Shown one piece after another: positions 8,955 to 19,140 of a stretch of 64,000 nucleotides of DNA (within the stretch, counting starts at the first letter, position 1; the number at the start of each line of letters is the position of its first letter). Where the stretch lies: contig NZ_FOUU01000001.1 of assembly GCF_900114975.1 (NCBI RefSeq), positions 434,001 to 498,000 on the forward strand, read 5' to 3'. Source of the DNA: Thermodesulforhabdus norvegica. GTDB taxonomy: Bacteria; Desulfobacterota; Syntrophobacteria; Syntrophobacterales; Thermodesulforhabdaceae. Made by a program: the position numbers and the translations under genes. Below the pieces are notes generated by a model. The model was not told the origin of the DNA, did not search any database, and saw only the letters and a list, made by a program, of their open reading frames with translations.

Positions 8955-10361
8955 CTACCTGCCGGTCCTGATCACGGAGTTGACCTCCGAAGGAGGATAA
9001 GAAATGCCGAGCTTCTTCATCTTTTCAATGAGAGTTGTACGATTGAGCCTCAAAAGCTTTGCCGCATGGTTTTTTACTCCTCCTGCCTTATCCAGCGCCT
9101 GCATGATGAGATCGATCTCTATGGATTCCAGTGTTTTTTTCAAATGGATCCCCGAGTCGGGAAGGCGAATTTTTACAGGGCCTTTGCCGTCTCCTGCGTG
9201 ATTCAAAAATCTGTCGGGAAGGTCCTTTATCGTTATCACATCTCCTTCCGTCAGAATCAGCAACCTTTCTATAAGGTTTTCCAGTTCTCTAACATTCCCG
9301 GGCCATGGGTATCTCATAAAACATTCCATCACCTCTTCACTCACATTCTTTGCCGGAAGAGCCTTCCGCTCTGAATGCATCTTGATAAAATGCCTGACCA
9401 GATGGGGAATGTCCTCGGTTCTTTCCCTGAGGGCCGGAACATGAATAGGTACGACGTTAAGGCGGTAAAAAAGATCTTCCCGAAAAGATCCTTCCTGCAC
9501 AGACTTCCACAAATCTCTGTTGGTGGCCGCAATAATCCTGACGTCAACCTCGATGGTCCGAACTCCTCCAACCCTTTCGAATTTGCGGTCCTGAAGAAAC
9601 CTTAACAATTTTACCTGCAATTTCGGACTCATTTCGCCTATTTCATCCAGAAAAACCGATCCCCCGTCTGCCAGTTCAAACCGCCCCTGCCGGGTTCTTA
9701 TGGCCCCCGAAAAGGCCCCCTTTTCATGACCGAAGAACTCACTCTCCAAAAGTTCCTCCGGTATGGCTCCACAGTTTACGGGCACGAAGGGCCTCCTATG
9801 CCGGGAGCTCAGATCATGGATGGCCTTAGCCACAAGCTCCTTACCCGTACCGCTTTCACCGGTGATGAGAACCGTCGTATCCGTTGCGGCAACCCGCCTG
9901 ATAACCCTAAAGAGCTCCCGCATTATCGGACTGTGACCAACTATGGAAGCAAAGGCAGGAATTTCGTCACCGGCATCTTCCGGAGACCTTTCTCCCCCAT
10001 CCATTGCCCTCTTAACCGCCTCGTAGAGCTCACCAAAATCCGCCGGTTTCGTAAAATAATCTACGGCCCCCTTTTTAAGGGACTCCACAGCGGATTTAAC
10101 GGAACCCTGCCCGGTTAACACTATTACAGAACAATGGGGAACGGACCGTTTAATGTAATCGAGCACCTCCATTCCGCTCCGGTCGGGCAAAAAGATCTCA
10201 AGGACACAAACATGGACGGTATGACGATTCACTGTCCTTATCGCTTCTTCTGCACTCCTGCAACATAATACCTTAAAACCCTTTTCGATAAATTTTTCAC
10301 TTAAATTGCCTAAAAAATCCGGATCTCCGTCAACCAGAAGCACTATTCCCTCACCCTTCAT
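8955..10361 (-). CDS. NtrC-family sigma-54 activator with Glu at the phosphorylation site
   Basis: 468 residues from the ATG at 10361, which has GGGGAG upstream; a longer frame opens at 10382. Order: receiver domain (1-120), AAA+ domain (about 140-375; Walker A GESGTGKELVAKAIH, sigma-54 loop GAFSGA instead of GAFTGA), Fis-type helix-turn-helix at the C-terminus (HAAKLLRLNRTTLIEKMKKL). In the receiver, Asp11, Thr83 and Lys105 are present, but the phosphoacceptor position is Glu55 (codon GAG, in VLEIFLP) and the second acidic-pocket residue is Gly12. A Glu there often mimics the phosphorylated state, so the protein may be active without a kinase. Its place in the motility block suggests flagellar targets; the targets are not shown by the sequence. 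Confidence 0.88.
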   Translation of the reverse strand: MKGEGIVLLVDGDPDFLGNLSEKFIEKGFKVLCCRSAEEAIRTVNRHTVHVCVLEIFLPDRSGMEVLDYIKRSVPHCSVIVLTGQGSVKSAVESLKKGAVDYFTKPADFGELYEAVKRAMDGGERSPEDAGDEIPAFASIVGHSPIMRELFRVIRRVAATDTTVLITGESGTGKELVAKAIHDLSSRHRRPFVPVNCGAIPEELLESEFFGHEKGAFSGAIRTRQGRFELADGGSVFLDEIGEMSPKLQVKLLRFLQDRKFERVGGVRTIEVDVRIIAATNRDLWKSVQEGSFREDLFYRLNVVPIHVPALRERTEDIPHLVRHFIKMHSERKALPAKNVSEEVMECFMRYPWPGNVRELENLIERLLILTEGDVITIKDLPDRFLNHAGDGKGPVKIRLPDSGIHLKKTLESIEIDLIMQALDKAGGVKNHAAKLLRLNRTTLIEKMKKLGISYPPSEVNSVIRTGR

Positions 10362-10385
10362 CGCTCTCCCCACCGACCGCACTCC

Positions 10386-11117
10386 TTATTTGCAAGCCTC
10401 AGGCCAATCCTCTGCAAAATTCCACGACATAACATCCATCATAATCAAATCAAAAAAGTCAACAATGCGAGAAACCGGTTTGACATTTCTATGACTCATA
10501 ATAAACCATGTAAGATCAAACCACCGAGATGCTGCATCTATGACGGCGCTATCACTGCTGGCAATAATAGCACCATCATAGTCAAATTCTCGTTCCGGTA
10601 CCGGAACGGCTTTTGTCACAACCTTCACTCCGGCTTTTCCGAAAGACCTCCGATACAGTGCTGCCAGTTCTCCGCTTTTGCTTACAGGAGCGTCAAAAAA
10701 GATATACACCACTTTTGCCGGATATTCCCTGAAAAAATCGGTTATCAGGTCAATAACATAGTAAGTGGTTTGACCGGGTCGAAAATTGCGGGAAATCCTG
10801 GCAATGTCTCTTATAGCCCCATCGTTGGCCCTTATGAGAGTCCTGTTAAGGAGCAGGCTTTCAAGGGTGATATGAACGTTGTGACCGTCTATCATCACCA
10901 GTTCATCAGACCAGTCTGGACCGATCAACTGCTTGCTTCTTCTCAAAAGAGCCGTTTTCTGGTCGAACACCCCTCGCCTCAGTATGTCCCGATCTTGAGA
11001 ACTCAACTCGTAGCGATTTCCCACCATCTCCAGGGACTTTTCCCTGGGATACCCGCGAGATTGAAGGAAGAAGAAATCCTGAGCAGCGGCTTTAAGAAGT
11101 ATTAACGGTGCATGCAT
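10386..11117 (-). CDS. DUF434-type conserved protein
   Basis: About 243 residues from the ATG at 11117 (GGGAAGGG upstream; a longer frame to 11153 lacks a good site). It resembles the DUF434 family of conserved bacterial and archaeal proteins: an N-terminal helical part (GYPREKSLEMVGNRYELSSQDRDILRRGVF) and a larger alpha/beta part with VMIDGHNVHITLESLLL and a late DYDGAIIASSDSAVIDAASRWFDL run. The acidic residues in MIDGHN and ASSDSAVID recall PIN/NYN-like nucleases, but that is only a resemblance. Function is unknown. It is the first gene of the minus-strand run that leads into the flagellar genes, 24 bases before the NtrC-like regulator. Confidence 0.65.
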   Translation of the reverse strand: MHAPLILLKAAAQDFFFLQSRGYPREKSLEMVGNRYELSSQDRDILRRGVFDQKTALLRRSKQLIGPDWSDELVMIDGHNVHITLESLLLNRTLIRANDGAIRDIARISRNFRPGQTTYYVIDLITDFFREYPAKVVYIFFDAPVSKSGELAALYRRSFGKAGVKVVTKAVPVPEREFDYDGAIIASSDSAVIDAASRWFDLTWFIMSHRNVKPVSRIVDFFDLIMMDVMSWNFAEDWPEACK

Positions 11118-11248
11118 AGGGAGCCCTTCCCTGCTTTTTTCAGCTTTTCTCACATTGAAGTTTAATAAAAAATCTGTTCTTTAACATCAGCCTGTGGTAG
11201 AAGTTTTGTTCCCTTATGCAGCCCCGTAGAGCACTGGAGGGTGTATCT

Positions 11249-12508
11249 ATGAGCCTGATTGTTCAGAAATACGGCGGCACCTCTGTTGCCAACGTAGAGA
11301 GAATAAAGGCAGTTGCCCGCAAGGTTTATCAGCGTAAAAGGGAGGGGCATGATATCGTTGTCGTGCTCTCTGCAAGGGCCGGAGAAACCGACAGGCTTAT
11401 ATCCCTTGCCCATGAAGTAAGTCCCAATCCTGATCCACGAGAGCTTGACATGCTCTTATCAACGGGCGAACAGGTTACCATTGCACTTTTCTGCATGGCA
11501 ATGAAAGACCTGGGCCAGAAAGCCATATCTCTTACGGGCTATCAGGCCGGAATTATGACCGACGATCACTACGGCGAGGCGAGAATAACCTCGATAAACA
11601 CGGCAATCATAAAGGAATATCTAAAAGACGGCTATGTGGTTGCGGTGGCAGGCTTTCAGGGCTACGATCCCCATCACAACATAACGACTCTGGGACGAGG
11701 AGGTTCGGACACAACGGCCGTTGCCCTTGCCGCAGCACTTCGTGCAGACATCTGCGAAATCTACACCGATGTCGAAGGCGTTTTTACAACGGACCCCAAC
11801 ATATGTTCTAATGCCCGAAAGCTGTCAAAGATCAGTTATGAAGAGATGCTCGAGATGGCAAGCCTTGGCGCAAAGGTGCTCCATGCAAGGGCCGTAGAGT
11901 TCGGAATGAAGTTCAATATCCCCATTCTGGTTTGCTCATCCTTCAAGGATGTGCCGGGTACACTGGTCACAGGGGAGGATCAGGACATGGAAAAATATGT
12001 GGTTTCAGGGGTTACCTATACCAAAAACGTAGGGCGTATAACGGTAACAGACGTTCCGGATGTGCCCGGTATGGCGGCGCGCATCTTCGGACCCGTTGGA
12101 GAAGCAGGCATAAACGTGGACATGATAATACAAGGAAGTAGCGGCATTCCCGGGAAGGCCAACATTTCCTTCACCGTCTCGAAGAGTAACTACGAGAAGG
12201 CCATGGAACTCGTTAGAGAAATCGCCCGTGATATCGGTGCCGGTGAGGTACACGGGAACGACCGGATTGCGAAAGTCTCCATTGTCGGGGTTGGAATGAA
12301 GAGCCACAGCGGTGTGGCCGGCAAAATGTTTTCTGCCCTGGCCGCAGAAAACATAAACATAATGATGATAAGCACGTCGGAAATAAAAATATCCGTTGTT
12401 ATTGACGAAAAATACACAGAACTGGCCGTTCGGGTCCTCCACGATACTTTTGAGCTGGACAAAGACCCCAACGGGGTCTTCAGGGTAAAGGAAGAACCCT
12501 TTGAGTAA
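11249..12508 (+). CDS. lysC: aspartate kinase
   Basis: 419 residues from the ATG at 11249, preceded by GGAGGG; a frame opening at 11216 would add eleven unlikely residues. Aspartokinase phosphorylates aspartate, the first step towards lysine, threonine, methionine and diaminopimelate. The catalytic part begins with the signature VQKYGGTSVANVERI and includes TLGRGGSDTTAVALAAAL. The C-terminal quarter carries two ACT domains (TVTDVPDVPGMAARIF and VSIVGVGMKSHSGVAGKMF), the usual site of feedback inhibition by lysine and/or threonine. The next gene, cimA, starts 18 bases later, so the two are probably cotranscribed. Confidence 0.97.
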   Translation: MSLIVQKYGGTSVANVERIKAVARKVYQRKREGHDIVVVLSARAGETDRLISLAHEVSPNPDPRELDMLLSTGEQVTIALFCMAMKDLGQKAISLTGYQAGIMTDDHYGEARITSINTAIIKEYLKDGYVVAVAGFQGYDPHHNITTLGRGGSDTTAVALAAALRADICEIYTDVEGVFTTDPNICSNARKLSKISYEEMLEMASLGAKVLHARAVEFGMKFNIPILVCSSFKDVPGTLVTGEDQDMEKYVVSGVTYTKNVGRITVTDVPDVPGMAARIFGPVGEAGINVDMIIQGSSGIPGKANISFTVSKSNYEKAMELVREIARDIGAGEVHGNDRIAKVSIVGVGMKSHSGVAGKMFSALAAENINIMMISTSEIKISVVIDEKYTELAVRVLHDTFELDKDPNGVFRVKEEPFE

Positions 12509-12526
12509 GGCCGGAGTAAAGGGATC

Positions 12527-14119
12527 ATGAGCGTCGAACAAAAAGCAGTGGTTATCTACGACACCACACTGAGGGACGGAACACAGGGAGAAGATTTTTC
12601 TCTTAGTGTGGAAGATAAAGTGCGCATTGCTCTAAAGCTTGACGAGTTTGGGATTCATTACATTGAAGGAGGATGGCCGGACTCCAATCCCAAGGACAAG
12701 CAATTTTTTCAGGAAATAAAAAATTACGAGTTAAGAAATGCAAAAATCGCCGCCTTTGGCTCAACGCATCATCCCGCACAATCTCCCGAGAAGGGGCTTA
12801 GAGCGCTGGTCGAAGCCGGTACCCCTGTGATCACCATTTTTGGAAAAAGCTGGACCGTACACGTAAAAGAAGCCCTTCGCATATCCCTGGAACGAAATCT
12901 CGAAATCATACAAAACAGCGTCGCCTACCTCAGACAACATGTGGACGAAGTGATCTACGACGCAGAGCATTATTTTGACGGTTTTAAGGAAGACAGAGAC
13001 TACGCCCTCCAGACGCTCAAACGGGCCCACGAAGCAGGCGCCACGACTCTGGTCCTATGCGACACCAACGGGGGCACACTACCCCATGAATTGGCCGAGA
13101 TAATCCAGGAAACCAGAAAACACTTCCCCTCCGCTACCTTCGGCATCCATGCCCATAACGATTCGGAGCTTGCCGTGGCGAACTCACTGGAGGCCGTCAG
13201 AAACGGAATAACCCATGTTCAGGGCACAATCAACGGCATCGGAGAAAGATGCGGAAACGCCAATCTATGCTCAATCATCCCCAACCTGTGCCTTAAAATG
13301 AATATCCCCTGTATTCCAGCGGAAAACCTCAGAAAACTTCGCCACGTAAGCAGGTACATTCTGGAACTGGCCAACATGCCACCAAATAAGTATCAGCCCT
13401 TTGTTGGGCGAAGTGCCTTTGCTCATAAGGGAGGAGTCCACATCAGCGCCGTCAGAAGGAATCCCCGTACCTATGAACACATAGATCCAGAACTCGTGGG
13501 TAACAAAAGGCGGTTCTTGATTTCAGATCTTTCGGGAAAAGCGGCCGTAAAAATGAAAGCCGAAGAATTCGGCATCAAGCTACCCGAAGACGATCCGGTA
13601 GCACGGTCAATACTTTTGAGGATAAAAGAACTGGAAGCGGCAGGATTCCAGTTTGAAGCGGCCGAAGCGAGTCTGGAGCTTCTTATCAAGCGTCTGGAAG
13701 GGGAATCCAGGAAATATTTTGAACTCCTGGGATTCCGGGTCATCGACCAGAAGGAAGAAGACGGACGCCCCCCGGTTTCGGAGGCAACGATTCAGATTCG
13801 TGTCGGCGGGCAGGTAGAACACACGGCTGCCCTCGGCCAGGGCCCGGTAAACGCGCTGGACAACGCATTAAGGAAAGCCCTGGAAAAGTTTTACCCTCAA
13901 CTCAAGACCATGGAGCTAATCGACTACAAGGTCAGGGTCCTGCCCGGTCGAGAAGGTACGGCATCAAAAGTAAGGGTTCTTATAGAGTCTTCGGACGGCA
14001 AAGACACCTGGGGCACCGTGGGCGTGTCTCACGACATACTGGAAGCAAGCTGGCAGGCTCTCGTGGACAGCATCACCTACAAAATGTACAAGGACGAAAA
14101 AGAAAAAAGCTCGTCCTGA
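12527..14119 (+). CDS. cimA: (R)-citramalate synthase
   Basis: 530 residues. Condenses pyruvate and acetyl-CoA to citramalate, a threonine-independent entry to isoleucine. It has the HMGL-like TIM barrel signature at the N-terminus ([18 protein letters not shown]), the HxH metal site in [34 protein letters not shown], and a C-terminal LeuA-type regulatory dimer domain. The wording of the first motif and the length place it with the longer CimA subfamily rather than with LeuA. The window also has a separate leuA at 54707. It lies downstream of lysC in the same direction. Confidence 0.95.
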   Translation: MSVEQKAVVIYDTTLRDGTQGEDFSLSVEDKVRIALKLDEFGIHYIEGGWPDSNPKDKQFFQEIKNYELRNAKIAAFGSTHHPAQSPEKGLRALVEAGTPVITIFGKSWTVHVKEALRISLERNLEIIQNSVAYLRQHVDEVIYDAEHYFDGFKEDRDYALQTLKRAHEAGATTLVLCDTNGGTLPHELAEIIQETRKHFPSATFGIHAHNDSELAVANSLEAVRNGITHVQGTINGIGERCGNANLCSIIPNLCLKMNIPCIPAENLRKLRHVSRYILELANMPPNKYQPFVGRSAFAHKGGVHISAVRRNPRTYEHIDPELVGNKRRFLISDLSGKAAVKMKAEEFGIKLPEDDPVARSILLRIKELEAAGFQFEAAEASLELLIKRLEGESRKYFELLGFRVIDQKEEDGRPPVSEATIQIRVGGQVEHTAALGQGPVNALDNALRKALEKFYPQLKTMELIDYKVRVLPGREGTASKVRVLIESSDGKDTWGTVGVSHDILEASWQALVDSITYKMYKDEKEKSSS

Positions 14120-14124
14120 TTAAC

Positions 14125-14154
14125 CGGGAACGCCCCACCAATCGGGCGTTCCCG
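14125..14154. terminator. hairpin between convergent cimA and amine oxidase genes
   Basis: An 11-bp perfect stem (CGGGAACGCCC with GGGCGTTCCCG) and an 8-base loop, 6 bases after the cimA stop and 11 bases before the end of the opposite-strand gene. There is no good T-run on either side, so it may act in both directions with help, or simply mark the end of cimA. Confidence 0.6.
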
Positions 14155-14164
14155 AAAATTCTTG

Positions 14165-15577
14165 CTAATCACGCCAGGGTATTCCTGAAAAGGAGACTTC
14201 ACAGCCACAAAATCTTTTGTGAATCATCATCGCCGCCGACTCACCCGACTCAAGGGCACCGTGAACGGTTCCGTAGTCCCGGGTATGACAGGCTTCACCG
14301 GCAAAATAAACTCGATCCAGTAGTGGCCTGGCAAGCAGTACTCTGTCCTCCTTTGAACTCCTGTAATCGCAGTAGGAATAAGATCCCCGGCTGTACGGAT
14401 CGGTAAGCCAGCGACTGATTACGGCCACATCGGGAACAAAATCAAAGGGCCCGAACATCTCCTTCAGAGATTCGCAGGCAGCCCGAACTATCTCATCATC
14501 GGAAAGCTCCCTGTCAGCTCTGGCCGCCCAAAAGCTACTCGCATATCCGCCGAGAACCGGAGCATCCCTTGCAGGGTCATGATCTATCCAGAAAGAAAAC
14601 CTTCCCCTATGTTCTTCACGGTCGGGCAACCAGCCCATACGGTCGCCGTTTTTCATCCAGAAGCGCCTGGGAAAACGGAGCACTACCTTATTGAGCACAC
14701 AATCGTCTGCGTAACCAATTCTTTCAATTGCCCTGACTTTCCAATTCGGCAGAGGCGGATCAAAGACTATACTTCCGGCCTTAAGAACCCCCAGTGGGAC
14801 GGTCACTACCACGACATCGGCGTTCCACCTATCAGAAGCGGTTACCACAGAGACGCCATTATTCCCGTAACCTATGGTCTTAACAGTCTGATTATAGTGA
14901 ACATCTATTCCGGTAAGTGCATCTCTTATGAAAACATCCATGCCTTCAAGAAGTACGGCACTTTTCTGATGATACTCCATGGGGTTCCACTCGGCCAGAC
15001 TGATCCTGGCAAGCGTTCCCCCCTCAATGGCTTCAATAATTCCCTCGCACCAGTAGAGAAACCGTTGAAGGATCTCCGGTAGCGGCTTACGGCCTCGAAG
15101 GGTCACAAACCAATCAGCCAGTGGCACATCACCGTCAAGGCCTATGAAATGCCTGCACTGAATCCTTAACTTGGTTCCCAGGGCCAGAACACCCGACGGG
15201 AATAATTCCCGGGCGAGCTTCATAAAGAGTCCGTGAAAGGAACCGACGACACCACCGCGCTCGTAAAAGAGGGGATCCCGTTTAGGCCATACTACATAAT
15301 GAAATCCTCTGGAATCGCACCACCTGGTCAGAGGATTATTTTTCACTCCGTGAATCCAGGTAGCCCCCAGATCACAGGGCAACCCAGCCTGACGATCCGT
15401 CCATATTCGCCCACCGGGTCTGTTACGGGCCTCCAGGACCGTTACCCTGAAGCCGCTGTCGTGAAGTATCCGGGCACAGACGGCCCCCGCCATTCCGGCT
15501 CCTACTACGATTACAGATGGTAAATCTGCCGAAGGACTTCGACGATGAATGGTCCATTTGTCACCTTTCTCACTCAT
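14165..15577 (-). CDS. FAD-dependent amine oxidase family protein
   Basis: 470 residues. The FAD-binding Rossmann fold is clear at the start (VIVVGAGMAGAVCARILHD, then the ARNRPGGRIWT motif), and the C-terminal FAD motif is YFAGEACHTRDYGTVHGALESG. This is the flavin monoamine oxidase/polyamine oxidase superfamily, which also includes carotenoid and squalene desaturases such as HpnE. No signal peptide is visible, so it is probably cytoplasmic. It follows the RNA methyltransferase by 19 bases and is two genes downstream of squalene-hopene cyclase. A role on an isoprenoid is possible from that context, but the sequence itself looks more like the amine oxidase branch. The substrate is not known. 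Confidence 0.8.
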   Translation of the reverse strand: MSEKGDKWTIHRRSPSADLPSVIVVGAGMAGAVCARILHDSGFRVTVLEARNRPGGRIWTDRQAGLPCDLGATWIHGVKNNPLTRWCDSRGFHYVVWPKRDPLFYERGGVVGSFHGLFMKLARELFPSGVLALGTKLRIQCRHFIGLDGDVPLADWFVTLRGRKPLPEILQRFLYWCEGIIEAIEGGTLARISLAEWNPMEYHQKSAVLLEGMDVFIRDALTGIDVHYNQTVKTIGYGNNGVSVVTASDRWNADVVVVTVPLGVLKAGSIVFDPPLPNWKVRAIERIGYADDCVLNKVVLRFPRRFWMKNGDRMGWLPDREEHRGRFSFWIDHDPARDAPVLGGYASSFWAARADRELSDDEIVRAACESLKEMFGPFDFVPDVAVISRWLTDPYSRGSYSYCDYRSSKEDRVLLARPLLDRVYFAGEACHTRDYGTVHGALESGESAAMMIHKRFCGCEVSFSGIPWRD

Positions 15578-15596
15578 AACCTCCCGTCTCCGAATG

Positions 15597-17066
15597 TTAG
15601 TTCAATTGTCCGTAAGCTTTAGCCCATCCAGCGGGAAATAGGCTTTCAAGATACCATATTTCGCTTCCCCGTGATTTTAACATGGCAAGCCCGCAAGGAA
15701 CGCCCCTATGCCGCACCAGCACATAACCCCTGCCGTCACATAAAGAAATCTGCTCCTTCGTCAGGGTCACTTCCTCCCGGCGGAAATAAGCCCCAAGCTG
15801 TTCCCTAGAAAGATCTACCGCATTTTTTCTGATCATGGCACCAAAGTACATTGATGCCGCCGTCGTCAACTTCGGAACAGCACCCTGATCTTTCAAAAAA
15901 GGCATACCGATACCCAGAGGTACCGGAAAACCGGGTATGCCTAATTTTTCTGCCTTTATCACATGCACCCGTTTTTTATTCCCACGGTAAAATTGATAAG
16001 CATCAAAGGCCGTTGTATCAATCTCAAAGCGCTTCTCTAAAAAGCTCATCCAGGAGCACACTTCGTCCTTTTTCCACCTGACCAAAGCGGGATCCTTTTC
16101 CGATCCCCGGGGGTATTCCCGGTCTCCTGATTTTTCCAGAACGGCCACGAAAAAGCCGCCCGTATCGTTTTGATGAGGCCATATTCGCAGGCATTTCCTG
16201 ACCTGACGATCAAAGCTTCGTCCTTCCCAGGAATCGATGCCTTCAGAGCAAACCAGCCCGGGCAAATCAGCGTCAATGACACTGATCAGCCCATCGAAGA
16301 CCCGAAGGACATGATCCACCACTTCCTCGTTTTCCTCTGGAGCGTAAGTACAGGTCGAATAGACGATTCGCCCACCGGGTTTACAAAGCCTTACGGCCCT
16401 CTCCAGAAGCGCTTTCTGAAGCCGACTCATTCGAAGAGAAAAGTCCTTATCACACCACCCCGGTCCCGAAGGGTTTTTCCGGGTTGTTCCTTCTCCGGAG
16501 CAGGGAGCATCTACCAGAATCCTGTCAAAACCGGCATCCCCTATCATACCGGAGTAAGGATAACTGGCTCCATTATACTTGGTAAATACCGCCGTGACCA
16601 CGCCAAGGCGTGCGCAGAGGTGCATGGCAGTACCCAGACGATGCGTATCCATGTCGTTGGCCACAATACGGCCGGAATTCTTCATGAGCATTGCAGCAAA
16701 AGAGGTCTTGTTTCCCGGAGCGGCGCACAAATCGAGGACGCTTTCACCGGGTTGGGGATCCAGCAGGATTACTGGCACCAGTGAAATAACATCCTGCACA
16801 TGGCAGAGTCCCACCAGAAAAAACCACGAAGAAACCACGGCTCCCGGATCACTTACCCTGTAACCGAAACGACACCACCGGAGGGGTTCAAAATCTATTC
16901 CCGCTTCCTGCAGTAACCTTTCACAAACCCTTTGCTCCGTTTTAAGAAGGTTAACCCACACCCCCGATTTAAGTGGCTTTCTGGAAAAGTGCAGGAAAGC
17001 AGGCCAATCGTCCACGATATCTCGGTAGCGTTCCAGAAACTCCATCATTTCGCTGGCACGGCGCAA
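15597..17066 (-). CDS. RsmB/NOP-family RNA (cytosine-5) methyltransferase
   Basis: 489 residues. It should transfer a methyl group from S-adenosylmethionine to C5 of a cytosine in rRNA or tRNA. It has the SAM-binding motif (VLDLCAAPGNKTSFAAMLM), the two catalytic cysteine motifs (VDAPCSGEGT and YSTCTYAPEENE), and a C-terminal part that resembles the PUA-like tail of RsmF (GYVLVRHRGVPCGLAMLK). Length and tail fit RsmF/YebU better than RsmB. It sits between the squalene-hopene cyclase and amine oxidase genes with short gaps, probably in one transcript. Confidence 0.9.
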   Translation of the reverse strand: MRRASEMMEFLERYRDIVDDWPAFLHFSRKPLKSGVWVNLLKTEQRVCERLLQEAGIDFEPLRWCRFGYRVSDPGAVVSSWFFLVGLCHVQDVISLVPVILLDPQPGESVLDLCAAPGNKTSFAAMLMKNSGRIVANDMDTHRLGTAMHLCARLGVVTAVFTKYNGASYPYSGMIGDAGFDRILVDAPCSGEGTTRKNPSGPGWCDKDFSLRMSRLQKALLERAVRLCKPGGRIVYSTCTYAPEENEEVVDHVLRVFDGLISVIDADLPGLVCSEGIDSWEGRSFDRQVRKCLRIWPHQNDTGGFFVAVLEKSGDREYPRGSEKDPALVRWKKDEVCSWMSFLEKRFEIDTTAFDAYQFYRGNKKRVHVIKAEKLGIPGFPVPLGIGMPFLKDQGAVPKLTTAASMYFGAMIRKNAVDLSREQLGAYFRREEVTLTKEQISLCDGRGYVLVRHRGVPCGLAMLKSRGSEIWYLESLFPAGWAKAYGQLN

Positions 17067-17098
17067 GGATCAGGAAATTTTTTCTAAAATCGAAAGAC

Positions 17099-19123
17099 TC
17101 AGCCCATGCCGCAAAGAAACTTCCTCGCTCTGGCAAGGGCCATCATGGGAAAGTAATGGCGGTACATGTTGTAATTGATCATAAACCCACGGCACAGCTC
17201 AAGCCCCTGTTCCAGCGTATCGGCATCCCCGTTCAAACGGGTCCTGCCACCATGTCCGTACCCGGGGAAACCCGTACCCGTGTAATGGGGCTCATCCCAG
17301 GTACCATCATCCCGCTGATGTTCAATAAGATATAGAATGCCCCGGCGTATTGAATCCCTGTAAGCGTGATCTCCTATGGCCAAAAGACCCAGAAGCGCCC
17401 ATGCAGTCTGCGAAGCGGTGCTTTCTCCTCTACCCCGGAGTTTCGCATCCATGTAAGAAGCGGGAGTTTCCCCCCAGCCGCCGTCCTCGTTTTGATGTAC
17501 AACAAGCCATTCACCGGCTTTTCTTACGTAAGGTTGCCGCATATCTTCACCGATTGCTCTGAGAGCCTGAAGTACGGCAGAGGTTCCATAAATGTGATTT
17601 ACGCCCCAGCGTCCAAACCAGCTTCCGTCGCTTTCCTGCTCGCTCTTTATGTATCGAAGAGCTTTTCGTACGGCCGGGTCACGACGGTTCCTGCCTACCG
17701 CGGCAAGTGCTTCTACGACGTGGGCCGTTACATCCACACTGGGAGGATCAAGCACTTCACCGAAGTCACAAAAAGGAATCCTCGTAACGAGCCTGTTGGT
17801 GTTGTCCTTGTCAAAGGCGGCCCACCCGCCGTTTGATGACTGAAGTGCCCTTACCCACCTCTCGGCCCTCTCCAGCGCCTTAATAATGGGCTCTGCAGGG
17901 CCGGGCCAATCCGGAAGAACCCGGGCGAGAACCATCATGGCAACGGCGGTATCGTCCAGATCGGGGTAAAAGGAGTTGGCCATTTCAAAAGCCCAGCCGC
18001 CGGGTTCAACGTTAGCTGCCTTTACTGCCCAATCGCCGTAACTCGTGACTTGTTGCTCCAGAAGCCAGTTAACGGCCTTCCTCAGGGTTTCTGAGCTACG
18101 GGCATCTGCACCGCAGTCAAGCATTGCAAGCAGGGATAAAACGGTATCCCAGACGGGAGAGTTACTGGCCTGAACATACAATGCCCCGTCTTTCCAGTAC
18201 GACCAGTGAGGTGCATCAAGGGCCTGCAGCCCTCTGGACATTACGGGATGATCCAAAGAATAACCTTCATTATAAAGCGCCATAAGGCCGTAAACCCAGG
18301 GAGGCTGTATGCCTCCCCAGGCACCATCTGATTCCTGATGTCTTATAATCCATTCGAGGCACAACCTTATGGCCGTTTCCCTGCCGGGACGGAATGGGAA
18401 AGAGGTGTATTTGTTCAGAAATCTATCTCCCCAGTAAAACAGGCTGTCCCAGGAAAAGAATTGCTGAGGCCGCGTAAGCTTGGGCCTTATGGAAGATCGC
18501 CCCTGAGGGAATAATTCGTCAAGGCGTCGATCCGGCGGTAGAGGGCGCACAGGTCGCCTTGCAGACAACACGGCCAGAGGCACTATTGTGGCTCTGGCCC
18601 AGGAAGCAAATTCGTAGATGCTTATGGGAAACCATCCCGGAAGGAAAATTAATTCGGGAGGCAAAGTGGGTGTGGCCTCCCAGGGCCATTCGCCGATCAG
18701 GGCTAGCCAGTACTGAGTGAAGACCCTTACGGAGTTCAATCCGCCGTGAGAAAGAATCCAGCGGCGTGCCGCTTTAAGGACTTCGTGATCCGGCGAGAAG
18801 CCAACACTCCTTAATGCGGCATAGCATTCCACCGTGGTATTTATGTCACCCTGAGGGGCATTGTAATAGACCTGCCACGATCCATCGGGCCTCTGAGCCC
18901 TGAGGATAGCCTTCACCAGGCCCTCTTCCTTCACCGGGTCGCGAATACCCATAAAGTGGAAGGCCAGAAGCCACTCTGCTTCCATACAGGAGTTGGATTC
19001 CAGCCACCCCATCCAGTAGCCTTCCGGCTTTTGTTGTGCTTCCAGCCACCGGAGGGCTAAACTTATAGCCCGGTCCATGGCAGTTCCAAAATCTCCTTCC
19101 CTGAGACAAGCCACCGGCATCAT
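17099..19123 (-). CDS. shc: squalene-hopene cyclase
   Basis: 674 residues from the ATG pair at 19123/19120. Cyclises squalene to hopene/hopanol, the core of hopanoid membrane lipids; a monotopic membrane enzyme. The catalytic DxDD motif is present (YPDLDDTAVAM), as are many QW repeats (for example QQKPEGYWMG, QRPDGSWQV, QESDGAWGG, QSSNGGWAAFD, QNEDGGWGE). A longer frame opens at 19234 but would overlap tetR by 94 bases; AGGAGGGG immediately before 19123 decides the start. The gene then begins 17 bases after the tetR stop. Squalene-synthesis genes (hpnCDE) are not in the window. Confidence 0.96.
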   Translation of the reverse strand: MMPVACLREGDFGTAMDRAISLALRWLEAQQKPEGYWMGWLESNSCMEAEWLLAFHFMGIRDPVKEEGLVKAILRAQRPDGSWQVYYNAPQGDINTTVECYAALRSVGFSPDHEVLKAARRWILSHGGLNSVRVFTQYWLALIGEWPWEATPTLPPELIFLPGWFPISIYEFASWARATIVPLAVLSARRPVRPLPPDRRLDELFPQGRSSIRPKLTRPQQFFSWDSLFYWGDRFLNKYTSFPFRPGRETAIRLCLEWIIRHQESDGAWGGIQPPWVYGLMALYNEGYSLDHPVMSRGLQALDAPHWSYWKDGALYVQASNSPVWDTVLSLLAMLDCGADARSSETLRKAVNWLLEQQVTSYGDWAVKAANVEPGGWAFEMANSFYPDLDDTAVAMMVLARVLPDWPGPAEPIIKALERAERWVRALQSSNGGWAAFDKDNTNRLVTRIPFCDFGEVLDPPSVDVTAHVVEALAAVGRNRRDPAVRKALRYIKSEQESDGSWFGRWGVNHIYGTSAVLQALRAIGEDMRQPYVRKAGEWLVVHQNEDGGWGETPASYMDAKLRGRGESTASQTAWALLGLLAIGDHAYRDSIRRGILYLIEHQRDDGTWDEPHYTGTGFPGYGHGGRTRLNGDADTLEQGLELCRGFMINYNMYRHYFPMMALARARKFLCGMG

Positions 19124-19140
19124 AACCCCTCCTATCTCGT

